A stretch of DNA of 56,184 nucleotides from an uncultured Prevotella sp. (GTDB lineage: Bacteria; Bacteroidota; Bacteroidia; Bacteroidales; Bacteroidaceae), in contig CALUFM010000013.1 in NCBI GenBank assembly GCA_944319935.1, positions 1 to 56,184 on the forward strand. Direction: 5' to 3'. How positions within the stretch are numbered: position 1 is the stretch's first letter; every line of letters begins with the position of its first letter. The notes beneath the pieces are model-generated. The model did no database searches. It was not told the DNA's origin and was given only the letters and a program-made list of their open reading frames with translations. Shown one piece after another: positions 1-8,398 of the stretch. The translations under genes and the position numbers were made by a program.

Positions 1-370
1 TGATGAATGCAGAAAGGAAGTTGTCGTTGTTTACCACCTGTACGGAGTCATTTCCGCTCAGGTCGAAGTTGAAGCGGTCCATCATGCCTTTCAGCTGCTG
101 GCCGATTTGCACGCCGGTGAAGTAAGCCTTCTGCTGTTCGTCGTCAGCAGCCTTGACTCCGGCCTTCAAGCCTCTGATGAAATCCTTCATCTGAGCCGAA
201 TCAATGCCCACTTGTTGTTCCAGATAAGGACGCAAGCCTCTGGTGTTGGCCAGTCCCACAGCATACGAGAGCGTGTCCACGCTTGATTTGAAGGTTGCTT
301 GCGGCGCATTGCTTCCACAAGAAGCAAAGAAAGCAGCAGCGGCAACCAACGCAATAGATAGTTTTTTCAT
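1..370 (-). CDS. FKBP-type peptidyl-prolyl isomerase lipoprotein, N-terminal part (runs off left edge)
   Basis: The frame opens at an ATG at 370 on the minus strand and is still open at base 1, giving 123 residues. It begins MKKLSIALVAAAAFFASCGS, a lipoprotein signal with the lipid-accepting Cys at residue 18. The mature part (SYAVGL near residue 38, then a helical region) matches the dimerisation domain found in front of the FKBP domain in Mip/FkpA-like isomerases; the FKBP domain itself would lie outside the window. Expected role is folding of envelope proteins after export. It follows the next minus-strand FKBP gene by about 40 bases, so the two are probably one operon. The family call rests on the N-terminal half only. 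Confidence 0.75.
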   Translation of the reverse strand, partial: MKKLSIALVAAAAFFASCGSNAPQATFKSSVDTLSYAVGLANTRGLRPYLEQQVGIDSAQMKDFIRGLKAGVKAADDEQQKAYFTGVQIGQQLKGMMDRFNFDLSGNDSVQVVNNDNFLSAFI

Positions 371-409
371 TTGCTTAACGATTTTATGTTATGATTATGA
401 ATGTCTCTT

Positions 410-994
410 TTAAAGCACTTCCAGCAGCTCCACCTCGAATATCAGCGTGCTGTGAGGCGGAATCATCTCGCCTGCCCCGGCAGCTCCGTATGCCAACTCG
501 GAAGGGATGTAGAGCTTCCACTTGGCCCCTTCGCTCATCAGTTGGAGGGCTTCCACCCATCCCTTGATGACTTGGTTGACGCCAAACACGGCCGGCTGTC
601 CGCGACGGACAGAACTGTCAAACAACGTCCCGTCAATCAACGTGCCTTCGTAATGGCAGCGCACCTGGTCCGTAGCCTTCGGGTGTTTGCCATTGCCCTC
701 GCGGATGACTTCATATTGCAGTCCGCTCGACAATACCTTCACATTGGGATTCTTCTTGTTTTCCTCAAGAAACGTCTTGCCCTTCTCGATGTTCTCCGCA
801 TTGATGCGGGCCTCAAGCTTCTCAAAATATTCATTGACAATCTGGCGGGCCTCCGTGTGCGAGATAGCCGGAGTCGCTCCTGTAAGCACATCCTTGACGG
901 CTTGTGCAAAGTCTTCCACGTTCAAGTCATTGGTCCCCATGCCGCGGAGGTTCTGTCCGATGCCCAAACCTATGGAGTAGCTGAATTTATCCAT
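410..994 (-). CDS. FKBP-type peptidyl-prolyl cis-trans isomerase (FklB-like)
   Basis: A 194-residue protein without a signal peptide. Residues 1-90 resemble the FKBP N-terminal helical domain (MDKFSYSIGLGIGQNLRG); residues 95-194 are the FKBP catalytic fold, with VRCHYEGTLIDGTLFDSS, the WVEALQLM segment and IPPHSTLIFEVELLEV typical of the FK506-binding pocket. It should isomerise Xaa-Pro bonds during folding, here in the cytoplasm. A TAnnTTTG box on the minus strand at 1047-1054 lies about 50 bases upstream. It is the first gene of a likely two-gene operon with the lipoprotein isomerase at 1-370. Confidence 0.88.
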   Translation of the reverse strand: MDKFSYSIGLGIGQNLRGMGTNDLNVEDFAQAVKDVLTGATPAISHTEARQIVNEYFEKLEARINAENIEKGKTFLEENKKNPNVKVLSSGLQYEVIREGNGKHPKATDQVRCHYEGTLIDGTLFDSSVRRGQPAVFGVNQVIKGWVEALQLMSEGAKWKLYIPSELAYGAAGAGEMIPPHSTLIFEVELLEVL

Positions 995-1046
995 CTTTAA
1001 GATACTTAATTAATATTGGTGATTCTATATTCTATTCGAAACGCTG

Positions 1047-1054
1047 CAAAGGTA
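1047..1054 (-). promoter_or_regulatory. -7 promoter box TACCTTTG for the FKBP operon
   Basis: TACCTTTG on the minus strand fits the Bacteroidetes TAnnTTTG consensus and lies about 50 bases before the start at 994. It forms a divergent pair with the box at 1100-1107. Confidence 0.55.
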
Positions 1055-1099
1055 GCTGAATATTTGCAGGGAATGTGGCACACACTGTCGTTTTTTTCA

Positions 1100-1107
1100 T
1101 AAATTTG
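1100..1107 (+). promoter_or_regulatory. -7 promoter box TAAATTTG for the sirtuin gene
   Basis: TAAATTTG fits TAnnTTTG and lies 33 bases upstream of the ATG at 1141. Confidence 0.5.
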
Positions 1108-1140
1108 CCTTAAAGTCTTAAAATAAGAGGAGGAACGACA

Positions 1141-1848
1141 ATGAAAAAGCAGAAAATCGTTATACTCACAGGAGCCGGCATGAGCGCGGAAAGCGGTATC
1201 AAGACCTTCCGCGACGCCGGCGGGTTATGGGAAAACTATCCGGTCCAGCAGGTGGCAAGCATCGAAGGGTATGAGGAAAACCCGCGGCTCGTGCTCGACT
1301 TCTACAACGCGCGGCGCAAGGAACTGCTTCATACCACGCCCAACCACGGCCATCTCATGGTGGCCAAACTGGAGGAAGATTTTGAAGTCACCGTCGTGAC
1401 ACAAAACGTGGACAACCTGCACGAACGTGCCGGAAGTTCACACGTCATCCACCTGCACGGCGAACTGATGAAGGCCACATCCAGCCGCGACCCGAACGAC
1501 CCGGCCTGCATCTGCGAGCTCACGCCCGAGCATCCGGACATTCATTTAGGCGACAAAGCCGCCGATGGTTCACAACTACGTCCCTACATCGTCTGGTTCG
1601 GCGAGGCAGTCCCTAAATTTGAAGATGCCGTGCGTGAAGCAGCCACAGCCGACATATTCATCATCATCGGCACATCCATGCAAGTCTATCCCGCAGCCGG
1701 GCTCATCAGTTACATCCGCCCGGGCACGCCCGTGTATGTCATTGACCCTAAAGCCGTTCCAGTCCGGAGTACGTCGCCAGTGCATACCATCAGCAAAGGA
1801 GCATCCGAAGGAATGGACGAACTTTCCAAAATCTTGTTAACAAGATAA
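1141..1848 (+). CDS. Sir2-family NAD-dependent protein deacylase (class III type)
   Basis: A 235-residue sirtuin. Visible motifs are GAGMSAESGI (NAD binding, residues 11-20), TQNVDNLHERAG with the Asn-Asp pair, HLHGEL with the catalytic His, and a C-terminal GTSMQVYPAAGL NAD segment. FYNARRKE supplies the Tyr-x-x-Arg pair which in SIRT5 and CobB recognises acidic acyl groups, so desuccinylase as well as deacetylase activity is plausible. The zinc-ribbon region is odd: between HLHGEL and VWFGE only one close Cys pair (ACICE) is present, where the family normally has four Cys, so structural zinc binding may be lost. Rubredoxin follows 76 bases downstream. Confidence 0.9.
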   Translation: MKKQKIVILTGAGMSAESGIKTFRDAGGLWENYPVQQVASIEGYEENPRLVLDFYNARRKELLHTTPNHGHLMVAKLEEDFEVTVVTQNVDNLHERAGSSHVIHLHGELMKATSSRDPNDPACICELTPEHPDIHLGDKAADGSQLRPYIVWFGEAVPKFEDAVREAATADIFIIIGTSMQVYPAAGLISYIRPGTPVYVIDPKAVPVRSTSPVHTISKGASEGMDELSKILLTR

Positions 1849-1924
1849 GCACCTATCGAAACTATTTGCTTCCTTTGTATTACACAATTATCAAAACGAT
1901 TACAAACACTTAAGACGTTAACTT

Positions 1925-2089
1925 ATGAAAAAGTACATCTGCACAGTATGCGATTGGGTCTATGACCCTGAAATTGGCGACCCTGAAGGCGGTATAGCTC
2001 CAGGCACAGCATTCGAGGACTTACCTGACGACTGGGTTTGCCCGGTTTGCGGAGTCGGAAAAGAAGACTTCAAGGAAGTAGAAGAATAA
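1925..2089 (+). CDS. Rubredoxin
   Basis: A 54-residue protein starting [20 protein letters not shown] and ending [17 protein letters not shown]. The two CxxC-type knuckles (CTVC and CPVC) hold a single Fe(SCys)4 centre, and the Tyr/Pro/Trp core typical of rubredoxins is present. It is a cytoplasmic one-electron carrier which in anaerobes reduces flavodiiron proteins and superoxide reductase; genes for both are in this window (26616 and 10758) but not adjacent. An intrinsic terminator begins 14 bases after the stop. Confidence 0.95.
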   Translation: MKKYICTVCDWVYDPEIGDPEGGIAPGTAFEDLPDDWVCPVCGVGKEDFKEVEE

Positions 2090-2102
2090 ATATATGACTT
2101 GG

Positions 2103-2140
2103 AAAGGACGCGCAACTCTACAAAGGCGCGTCCTTTTTTT
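2103..2140 (+). terminator. Intrinsic terminator of rubredoxin
   Basis: AAAGGACGCGC (2103-2113) pairs perfectly with GCGCGTCCTTT (2126-2136), and the transcript ends in a run of seven T. Confidence 0.88.
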
Positions 2141-2162
2141 GTTCCTGCCAAAAGGACGGACA

Positions 2163-2189
2163 TAAAAAAGGCCTGCTGTTGCAGGCCTT
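2163..2189 (-). terminator. Intrinsic terminator of the left tRNA-Asn
   Basis: Read on the minus strand, AAGGCCTGC, a four-base loop and GCAGGCCTT (2168-2189) are followed by T residues. It lies just past the 3' end of the minus-strand tRNA. Confidence 0.75.
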
Positions 2190-2193
2190 CAGG

Positions 2194-2267
2194 CGCTTCA
2201 AGATGGGCTTGAACCAACGACCCCCTGATTAACAGTCAGGTGCTCTAACCAACTGAGCTATTGAAGC
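2194..2267 (-). tRNA. tRNA-Asn (GTT), left copy
   Basis: On the minus strand a 74-base cloverleaf folds: acceptor GCTTCAA/TTGAAGC, D stem GCTC/GAGC, anticodon stem CCTGA/TCAGG with loop CTGTTAA (anticodon GTT), T stem GTTGG/CCATC with one T-T mismatch, discriminator G. CCA is not encoded. It is identical base for base to the copy at 8536-8609, with one further matching base on each side. Confidence 0.95.
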
Positions 2268-2325
2268 AAAGTGCTATCTGTCAACAAGTTAATGAACACT
2301 CACCGAAGATTTGCATTTCCTTATC

Positions 2326-2345
2326 AGTCAACAATAAGTCAACAT
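2326..2345 (+). repeat. AGTCAACA direct-repeat pair near the left island end
   Basis: AGTCAACAATAAGTCAACAT contains two AGTCAACA units 11 bases apart. The same arrangement with one base changed lies at 8399-8418 in the same orientation. It resembles integrase arm-binding sites. The rest of 2270-2553 shows no gene. Confidence 0.45.
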
Positions 2346-2553
2346 CCATCCTCTTTGCAAAGATACTAAAATCCAGCGAAAGCACAATGTAATCTCTTTA
2401 CTTTATGACTATTGACACATAGAAAACCGAAAGCAAACTGAACAACAAATCATCTGCTCAACGGCGCAAGCCTACAACTAACGAAAGAAAAGAAAGATGC
2501 AGCTTTTTTCTATGAAATCAGGGTAGATACTTATATATGTGCCTTATCAATAG

Positions 2554-2603
2554 AAAAAATCCTGCATCCTGTTTTCTATGAAGTGAAGGAAGTGCAGGAT
2601 TTT
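2554..2603 (-). terminator. Terminator of the AAA ATPase gene
   Basis: AAAATCCTGCA (2556-2566) pairs with TGCAGGATTTT (2593-2603). On the minus strand this hairpin comes 15 bases after the ATPase stop and runs into T residues. Confidence 0.65.
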
Positions 2604-2617
2604 CCTCTACATATTTG

Positions 2618-3787
2618 TCAGTAATTCAATCCGAAAGCCCAAAGTGGAATGACGTTTGCATATCCGCTCTCAATGTCATCTTTCACAATGTAGCCCTCAT
2701 CGGCACTTTCAATCTGCTTCTGTCCTTTCTTCCTTCCTCCTATTTCAAACACCTTCCCGTTAATCTCGAAGTCGGAAATGGCAGAGCTTGTAACGTCGTT
2801 CATAACCCTTGTTTGGTTCATGAAGAACGTCTCCCTTATGTTACCGATGTCTCCACGTTCAGGGGCCAAAGCATATATCAGGTTGGTATTGTCAAGATAC
2901 AGCTTCTCCACTTTTCCCAAGCCACGAATTCCCCCGGTCGAATCGCGAAGCTGTGTTATCATTCCTGCGCGCTCCATATAGAAAAGGTAGTTTGCAATGT
3001 CATTACGGCTTATTCCCGTAGCCTCGGCCAACCTTTGCATCACTGGTTTGAACGGAACGCTCTTCGCCACAACCATCAAGAGGCTTTTCAGCTTCTTGCC
3101 CAAAGACACGTTAGCCTGCAAATGCGTGGGTATGTCAACTTCCATCGTCTGGTTGATGACTTGAAGCAGCTCCATCTCAAACTCTTCATCGCGCCCGAAA
3201 GGATAATATCCCCTGCGAAGATAGTCCTTGAACAAAGGCAAGGGATGCTTTACACTATCCAGCACGGCCTTATGGCTCAAGATTTCGTCAAGACTGAACA
3301 CCGGCGCATCAATGTCATGGAATAATTTAAGATATTCACGAAACGAAAGCCCTTGCATCTCGTAAATCGGGAACCTACGGCTCAAGTCGGCCATTCCTTT
3401 GTATATGTCGAGGATTGACGAGCCGGAAATGACTATCTGCAACTCGTCATAGCTGTCATAAATCTGCTTCACCTCCCTCGACCAACCTTCGTATTTGTGT
3501 ATTTCGTCGATAAACAAGTGTTTCCCTCCCATCTTGACAAAGTAGTCGGCCAAGTCAACAAGGCTGTGTTCCGAGAAATATAAGTGGTCAGCAGATACAT
3601 ACAGCGTATCCGTCACATCCAAGTTGAGCTTGATATGCTGCAAAATCATTGTCGATTTACCAACACCTCGTGGCCCGACAATCCCAAACGCCCTGCCGTC
3701 CCATTTTATCCTGTCATACTTGTACCTGAGAAAGTCCGTAGGAGTGCTTTTCAGCTTCCTGTTGAAAAACTCATATAGCTGTTCCAT
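2618..3787 (-). CDS. AAA-family ATPase of the AAA_14/DUF4143 type
   Basis: A 389-residue protein. Residues 35-45 carry a Walker A (GPRGVGKST) and residues 90-97 a Walker B (HLFIDEIH); VISGSS follows as sensor 1, and LSFREYLKL matches the region after the ATPase core in this superfamily. The C-terminal half (LAEATGISRNDIANYLFYMERAGMI) looks like the winged-helix/DUF4143 part. Such proteins are common lone cargo in Bacteroidetes; their biological role is not established. The start is supported by TATATTTG on the minus strand at 3813-3820, and the promoter lies within a 12-bp inverted repeat. Confidence 0.85.
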   Translation of the reverse strand: MEQLYEFFNRKLKSTPTDFLRYKYDRIKWDGRAFGIVGPRGVGKSTMILQHIKLNLDVTDTLYVSADHLYFSEHSLVDLADYFVKMGGKHLFIDEIHKYEGWSREVKQIYDSYDELQIVISGSSILDIYKGMADLSRRFPIYEMQGLSFREYLKLFHDIDAPVFSLDEILSHKAVLDSVKHPLPLFKDYLRRGYYPFGRDEEFEMELLQVINQTMEVDIPTHLQANVSLGKKLKSLLMVVAKSVPFKPVMQRLAEATGISRNDIANYLFYMERAGMITQLRDSTGGIRGLGKVEKLYLDNTNLIYALAPERGDIGNIRETFFMNQTRVMNDVTSSAISDFEINGKVFEIGGRKKGQKQIESADEGYIVKDDIESGYANVIPLWAFGLNY

Positions 3788-3789
3788 CC

Positions 3790-3850
3790 GAATTTTGCAT
3801 TAAATACCAGCGCAAATATAATAAATTTGCACCAAATAAATGCAAAATTC
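3790..3850 (-). promoter_or_regulatory. ATPase promoter inside a 12-bp inverted repeat
   Basis: GAATTTTGCATT (3790-3801) is repeated in inverted orientation as AATGCAAAATTC (3839-3850), perfect over 12 bases. The -7 box (TATATTTG, minus strand 3813-3820) sits between the arms and the -33 region overlaps the right arm. This could be an operator for repression or autoregulation. Confidence 0.5.
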
Positions 3851-3905
3851 CAAAATGATAACATTAAAATGATGCAAACACGTCAAAACAAAGACAGAAC
3901 ACCCA

Positions 3906-4799
3906 TCAGTATTTGATTTTGAAATAGTCAAGCACACGCTTGTAATTATCCTGTGCGGTAAGGCAAGTATCCATCAGATAGCCCGGCACCTGCGGCCATT
4001 CATGCAAGCCACGGTAATAAAACATCTTCAGCTCGTCCGTAATGACAAAAGGCACTATGCTGTTCTTCATGCACTCCTTGAACATGACGAGCCTTCCAAC
4101 ACGCCCGTTGCCGTCTTGAAACGGATGTATCAGTTCGAAACGCTGGTGAAAGTCGAGGATGTCCTCCAGCTTCACTGTCTTTTTCGCCCTGTATTCTTTC
4201 AACAAGGCACGGATTGCAGTCCCGACATTCTCCGGTGCTACGGTTTCAAGACCTCCAACTTCATTGGGCAGACGCTTGTACTCACCGACGGCAAACCACG
4301 ACTTTGACGCATCCGAAGTGCCCGACTTCAGCAATCCGTGCAACTGCTTTATCATGCTTTCAGAAAGAGGTTCCGTGGCATGGCCTATGATGTAATCGAT
4401 GCAACGGAAATGGTTTGTCGTTTCGATGATGTCGTCCACCCTAACCGCTTCATCCGTAATCCCGACGGTGTTCGTTTCATAGATATATCGGGTCTGCTCT
4501 TTTGTCAGTCGGCTGCCCTCTATGTGGTTGGAGTTGTAAGTAAGGTCTATCTGGGTTCTGTGATAAATACCTCCCTTGACTTTCGCTTCTTTCTCTCTGC
4601 GCAGGCTTTCAAGAAGCGGCGAAAACTTATTGCGGACATTCTTCCGTTGCGGTAACGCTGCATCAGCGGGCAAGCTCCAAGTCTTGCCAACAAGCTTCGC
4701 TCCTGGTATCTTGCCCTGCACACAATAGTTACGTACTGTCCGTTCTGCAAGCCCATGCACTGCAGCATATTCTTTTACTGAAACAAAACCCATCGGCAT
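3906..4799 (-). CDS. Fic-domain protein with N-terminal helix-turn-helix
   Basis: A 297-residue protein from the ATG at 4799. Residues 1-45 look like a MerR/excisionase-type DNA-binding motif (VSVKEYAAVHGLAERTVRNY). SNHIEG near residue 95 fits the (S/T)xxxE(G/N) inhibitory helix, and HPFQDGNGRVGR is a complete Fic active site with His, Asp and both Arg, so it should transfer AMP from ATP to a protein target when relieved of self-inhibition. A longer frame opens at 4859, but the promoter box at 4820-4827 lies inside it, which favours 4799. The HTH and the upstream palindrome suggest autoregulation. Confidence 0.88.
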   Translation of the reverse strand: MPMGFVSVKEYAAVHGLAERTVRNYCVQGKIPGAKLVGKTWSLPADAALPQRKNVRNKFSPLLESLRREKEAKVKGGIYHRTQIDLTYNSNHIEGSRLTKEQTRYIYETNTVGITDEAVRVDDIIETTNHFRCIDYIIGHATEPLSESMIKQLHGLLKSGTSDASKSWFAVGEYKRLPNEVGGLETVAPENVGTAIRALLKEYRAKKTVKLEDILDFHQRFELIHPFQDGNGRVGRLVMFKECMKNSIVPFVITDELKMFYYRGLHEWPQVPGYLMDTCLTAQDNYKRVLDYFKIKY

Positions 4800-4819
4800 A
4801 AAACTTTTGATGTCCAGTG

Positions 4820-4856
4820 CAAATATAAGCATTTTCTTGCCGATAACGGCAAGAAA
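4820..4856 (-). promoter_or_regulatory. Fic promoter with perfect upstream palindrome
   Basis: TATATTTG (minus strand, 4820-4827) is a consensus -7 box 20 bases before the ATG. Just upstream, TTTCTTGCCG (4833-4842) and CGGCAAGAAA (4847-4856) form a perfect 10-bp inverted repeat around ATAA, over the -10 to -35 region. It is a likely operator. Confidence 0.6.
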
Positions 4857-4900
4857 CAAAAGGAATATCTGCGTATTGTATCAATTAAAAGGACAAAAAT

Positions 4901-4932
4901 AAAAAAGGACGGCCCGTTCATTTAGGCCGTCC
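4901..4932 (-). terminator. Terminator of the small gene at 4949
   Basis: GGACGGCC (4907-4914) and GGCCGTCC (4925-4932) pair perfectly; on the minus strand the hairpin is followed by six T. It lies directly after the stop at 4949, supporting real transcription of that gene. Confidence 0.8.
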
Positions 4933-4948
4933 AGTCGTTGTTCAGTGA

Positions 4949-5164
4949 TTAAATTCTGTCTGTTTTCCGTCCGTTTTCATACCAATAGATATTCAAGTTT
5001 TCAGTTGTCATCCATTGGCAGTTGCTTTGCCTGAAGCCGTATTTGTATTCAAGGGTTGAAAGAAAGGTCTCAAAATCGTCATAGTTTTCGGATTCTTGCA
5101 GTTCTTCTTGGGTGAGCTTGATTATGTTCAAGGCACCGGTGCAGAAGTCAAGGATTATAATCAC
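4949..5164 (-). CDS. Small acidic orphan protein, probably damaged at its 5' end
   Basis: About 71 residues starting VIIILDFCTGALNIIKL and ending WMTTENLNIYWYENGRKTDRI. I recognise no named family, but short proteins with this layout (beta strand, acidic EELQESENYDDF stretch, Gly-Phe, then CQWM) are familiar from Bacteroidetes mobile elements. The frame extends upstream to an ATG at 5227, but that part is antisense to the helicase fragment and reads like chance sequence. The best start left is a GTG at 5164, exactly where helicase similarity begins on the other strand, so the original start was probably lost at a rearrangement joint. Confidence 0.5.
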   Translation of the reverse strand: MIIILDFCTGALNIIKLTQEELQESENYDDFETFLSTLEYKYGFRQSNCQWMTTENLNIYWYENGRKTDRI

Positions 5165-5165
5165 G

Positions 5166-6689
5166 CCACGACTGCACGCCTTGAAGGACAAGTTTGAACA
5201 ACATCCTGGCTGCTTCTTGTTCCACACACCTTATACGAACAAGGCAAAAAGAGCCGGGGAGATAACAAGGCTGATGTCCGACTTGAAGGCTTACATAGAC
5301 GCTTATGGGGCTAATCCATTCTTCCAAACCACTGTGCTGCCCAAGGTTCTGGTGACGTTGGACTCGTCGGGGAAGGTGCTTGACGTGCTGAGGTCATGCG
5401 GCGCGACAGACAAGTTCCTTTACGTAGTGGACGAGTTCCAGTGCCTGATGGGTGATGCGGCGTTCAAGGGAAACACGGACATGAACTTCCTAATCCGCAT
5501 TGACAGCGAAGTCAAGAGAATATGTTACCTGTCAGCCACGCCCATTCCTGACCTGTTTTTGGATGAAGTGCCGCAGTTCAACGGCATACCATACATCAAG
5601 TTGGAATGGGACCCGGCCGTGCTTGAGGAACCGAACATAAGGGAAGTACAGATGAAGAATGGCGAGAGCGCGGAGGTGTTGTGCGGCAGGATAATACAAG
5701 ACTTCAAGGCCAACGACTATTTCGCGAGGAAGACAGTCAACGGGCGGATGGTCTGCTCCACGGAAGTCTGCATCTTCCTGAACGAAGTCAGGTCAATCAG
5801 GAACATAATAACCAAGAACGGCTTGCGCCCTGAAGAAGTGACAATCCTATGCTCTGAGAACAAGGCTTCAGAACTGCCAAGCGGTTTCAAGCCCAGCGGA
5901 CTGTGTACGGACAGGAGCAACCCCGTGAACAAACCCTTCACTTTCTGCACCAAGGCGTCGTTCGAGGGAGTCGATTTCTACTCCACCAACGCCATCACAT
6001 ACGTCTTCATCAACGCGGGGAAGGAATGGCAGACGCTTGACATCATGCTCGACATTCCGCAAATCCTCGGTAGGCAAAGGCTTGACATCAATCCTTTCCG
6101 GCATGACGCAACGGTATATTACAAGACCAAGCCTGATTGTTTGTCTGAAAACGAGTTCAGGATGCAGCAGCAGATGATGGAACAAGAATCAGAGAAATTC
6201 ATCGATGACTTCAACAACTCATCCCCTGCGATGAAAGAAAGGCTGATAAAATTGGTCAGGGACAAGGCCGCAGACAAAAAGTTTACTGAAGACTATGTTG
6301 ACGTGTTCCAGGTGAACGGACAGGCGACGCTCGGAATAAACCACCTCGTGCAGGTCGCCAAATGGAACCAGTGGCACCAGCGCAGCCACTATTATACAAA
6401 CTCCTGCCAGCTCACGGCAAGCATACGGTCGGCCGTAAAGATGAACGTGAAACCGCAGGCGGTCAAGGATTTTGAAGCATGGTATTACTCCGCACCTGAA
6501 AAAGACCGCCTCAAGGGCTATTCGGACTTCCGCAACGCCAACCCTCAATTCGACGGCTTGCTCCTTCAAAACCCGTTCATCGACCAGCGTTGTCACGAAT
6601 GGTACGGCGTGTTGGGCTACGACACTTTGGCCGGCCTGGATTTCGACACCACCAAGATACAAATACACAATAATCTTTACAAAGTGTAA
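5166..6689 (+). pseudogene. Superfamily 2 helicase fragment lacking motif I
   Basis: About 508 residues in one open frame. Motif II is VVDEFQCL, motif III YLSATPIPD, motif V FCTKASFEGVDF and motif VI QILGRQRL, in correct order and spacing. The N-terminal part with Walker A (motif I) is absent. The frame is open back to 5112, but that stretch is antisense to the small minus-strand gene and is not believable helicase sequence. Without motif I it cannot bind ATP normally, so I call it a 5'-truncated gene. The C-terminal 200 residues match nothing I know. It could still be expressed as a fragment. Confidence 0.72.
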
Positions 6690-6795
6690 TATTCGTAAAA
6701 ATATATGTAAATTCAATTAAACTGTAAAAAATTTCCCATATTTGCAAATGATTTGATAGGGTGGTAAAAGCAGCAAAATTAAATTTTATCTCGAT

Positions 6796-7716
6796 ATGAA
6801 TTTCTGTGAAATACTTTTAAAAGCTAGTGAACAAGACTTATGTCTTGAAATGCATTATATGAATTTAAGTGGGAAACTAAATCGTCATATTATCTATGAC
6901 ATAAAAGTAAGTAAAAATTATAAATATTTTAAGGCATACTCTTTTCAATATTACGAGATCCTGAATTTTAAAGTAGAAAATATTAAAGATATAAAAGTCC
7001 TTACAATTGACAACTCCCCATTAATTACGCTTGGCACAGGACCCAATGAATGGACTTATATTTTCTCTACAAATGCAAAAGCTCCGCAAAGCGGTATTTA
7101 TGTAATAGCTTGTCGAGGCGATAATAATAATATTATTTTTGAATTTTATTATATAAAAAAAAGTGAATGCTTTTGGTCGTATTTTACGGGAGAAAATAGT
7201 CATTATGACGGTTATTTTGAAATTGAGCCCATAGCTTTCCATTTTGTCCCTATTTTTAATAGAAATTCCATGTTGTGGACTCCTTTTGAGTATAAATCAA
7301 AAAAACACTTTGGCTCTGCAATATGTATAAGGGTTTTCACAGAAAATCATGAACAGAAAAAGACACGAGTGATTGACACTGGACAAGGAAAATATGAAAC
7401 GATACAAATTGGGAGTTATAATGATTTAAGCCAATCTTCCTGTTTCTATTATGATGCTACATATTGTCATTATAAAGACGAATACCACTTATGGTATTTT
7501 CATTATGAATATGATAATATTCTTTTCAAAGAAAATATTTCCAAAAAGGATTTCACTATTCTTTTTAAAAATTGTTATGATTCCCATTACGAGAAAAAGA
7601 CACTCTTATCATATTGCAATATGGGAAAAAGATATTTAGCATATCATTGGATTTCTAAATTTTCAGATTCTGGCGGCTATTGGTTCCTATATAAAAAGTT
7701 GAAAAATAACAAGTAA
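6796..7716 (+). CDS. AT-rich orphan protein, possible N-terminal WYL-like fold
   Basis: A 306-residue protein rich in Tyr, Phe, Lys, Ile and Asn, visibly more AT-rich than anything around it, suggesting separate acquisition. No signal peptide or membrane segment. Residues 1-70 have the spacing of a WYL domain: helix with Ala-Ser, Leu-x-Met-x-Tyr strand, polar turn, Arg-x-Ile, Tyr/Phe-x-Ala-Tyr, then Asn-Phe-Lys and Ile-Lys-x-Ile. This is pattern matching by eye and tentative. The remaining 230 residues (WTYIF, FWSYF, YWFLYKK) are unrecognised. It lies between the truncated helicase and truncated integrase, and its last 30 bases overlap the integrase frame. Confidence 0.6.
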   Translation: MNFCEILLKASEQDLCLEMHYMNLSGKLNRHIIYDIKVSKNYKYFKAYSFQYYEILNFKVENIKDIKVLTIDNSPLITLGTGPNEWTYIFSTNAKAPQSGIYVIACRGDNNNIIFEFYYIKKSECFWSYFTGENSHYDGYFEIEPIAFHFVPIFNRNSMLWTPFEYKSKKHFGSAICIRVFTENHEQKKTRVIDTGQGKYETIQIGSYNDLSQSSCFYYDATYCHYKDEYHLWYFHYEYDNILFKENISKKDFTILFKNCYDSHYEKKTLLSYCNMGKRYLAYHWISKFSDSGGYWFLYKKLKNNK

Positions 7717-8379
7717 TTTCCTGAATACATTTTTGAAGTTATCAAAAGGAGAAAAAGGTATGAGCATGAGGTTGTCTTCCATATCATTGTACTCTCTTTG
7801 GGCTTCTTTGAACAGATGCCTTATGCAACCGAGATACAGCGATACGGTTCTGTTGGATGGGACGCGCTTGCCTGTTTCTGCCAGTTTCTTATTCCGCTCG
7901 TCCCTACGCTTTTCCAAGAACGCTTTGTATTTGGCAAGGAAAGAAACGGTGATTTCTGATGTATAAAGGCTTTCCCGGCCAACGAACGAGGTCAAGGATT
8001 TTATCGCCGTATCGTATGTTTCCTTGCTTTTTATTGGCGCATTGGCTATCCATCGGCGTGAAAAACCAATGAAGTCGATTTGTCTTTCTTTCTGCTCTTC
8101 AAACTTCAACAGCTTGAAAATATAGTCTAAAGAATAATTGTTCAGGTCTGTTTGCATGGCGTTGCACTTCTCCAGATAGGCTGTTACGAGCTTTTCTATA
8201 TCCTTATAGACCTTTGTGTTTTTCTTGAATTGGCCTGTTTTAGTAAGTTCTTCAGGCTTAACGAAAAGACTTGTGGACAGCCTTCTTACTTTTCTGTCGA
8301 GCGTAAATCTTAGCTTGACGTTATAAGTTCCGTCGTTTTTCTGCTCGCCTCTTTTGATTTCCGCCTTGATTGTCAGCAT
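7687..8379 (-). pseudogene. Tyrosine recombinase (integrase) fragment without catalytic domain
   Basis: About 230 residues from the ATG at 8379 (a second ATG lies at 8391). Residues 1-60 form the arm-binding domain usual in Bacteroidetes integrases (LTIKAEIKRGEQKNDGTYNV, then RRLSTSLFVKPEE); residues 100-215 form the SAM-like core-binding domain ending YLGCIRHLFKEAQREYN. After SPFDNFK the sequence stops matching (NVFRKLLVIFQLFI, stop). The catalytic domain with Arg, His-x-x-Arg and Tyr, about 180 residues, is missing, and AT-rich orphan DNA starts at the same point. The intact gene would be about 400 residues, so it is inactive. Confidence 0.85.
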
Positions 8380-8398
8380 TTTACAGCGCAATTTAATT

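Noticed and set aside
5112..5165. ATG at 5112 as the real start of the helicase gene
   Set aside because: This stretch is antisense to the small minus-strand gene, whose terminator supports its expression, and motif I is still missing.
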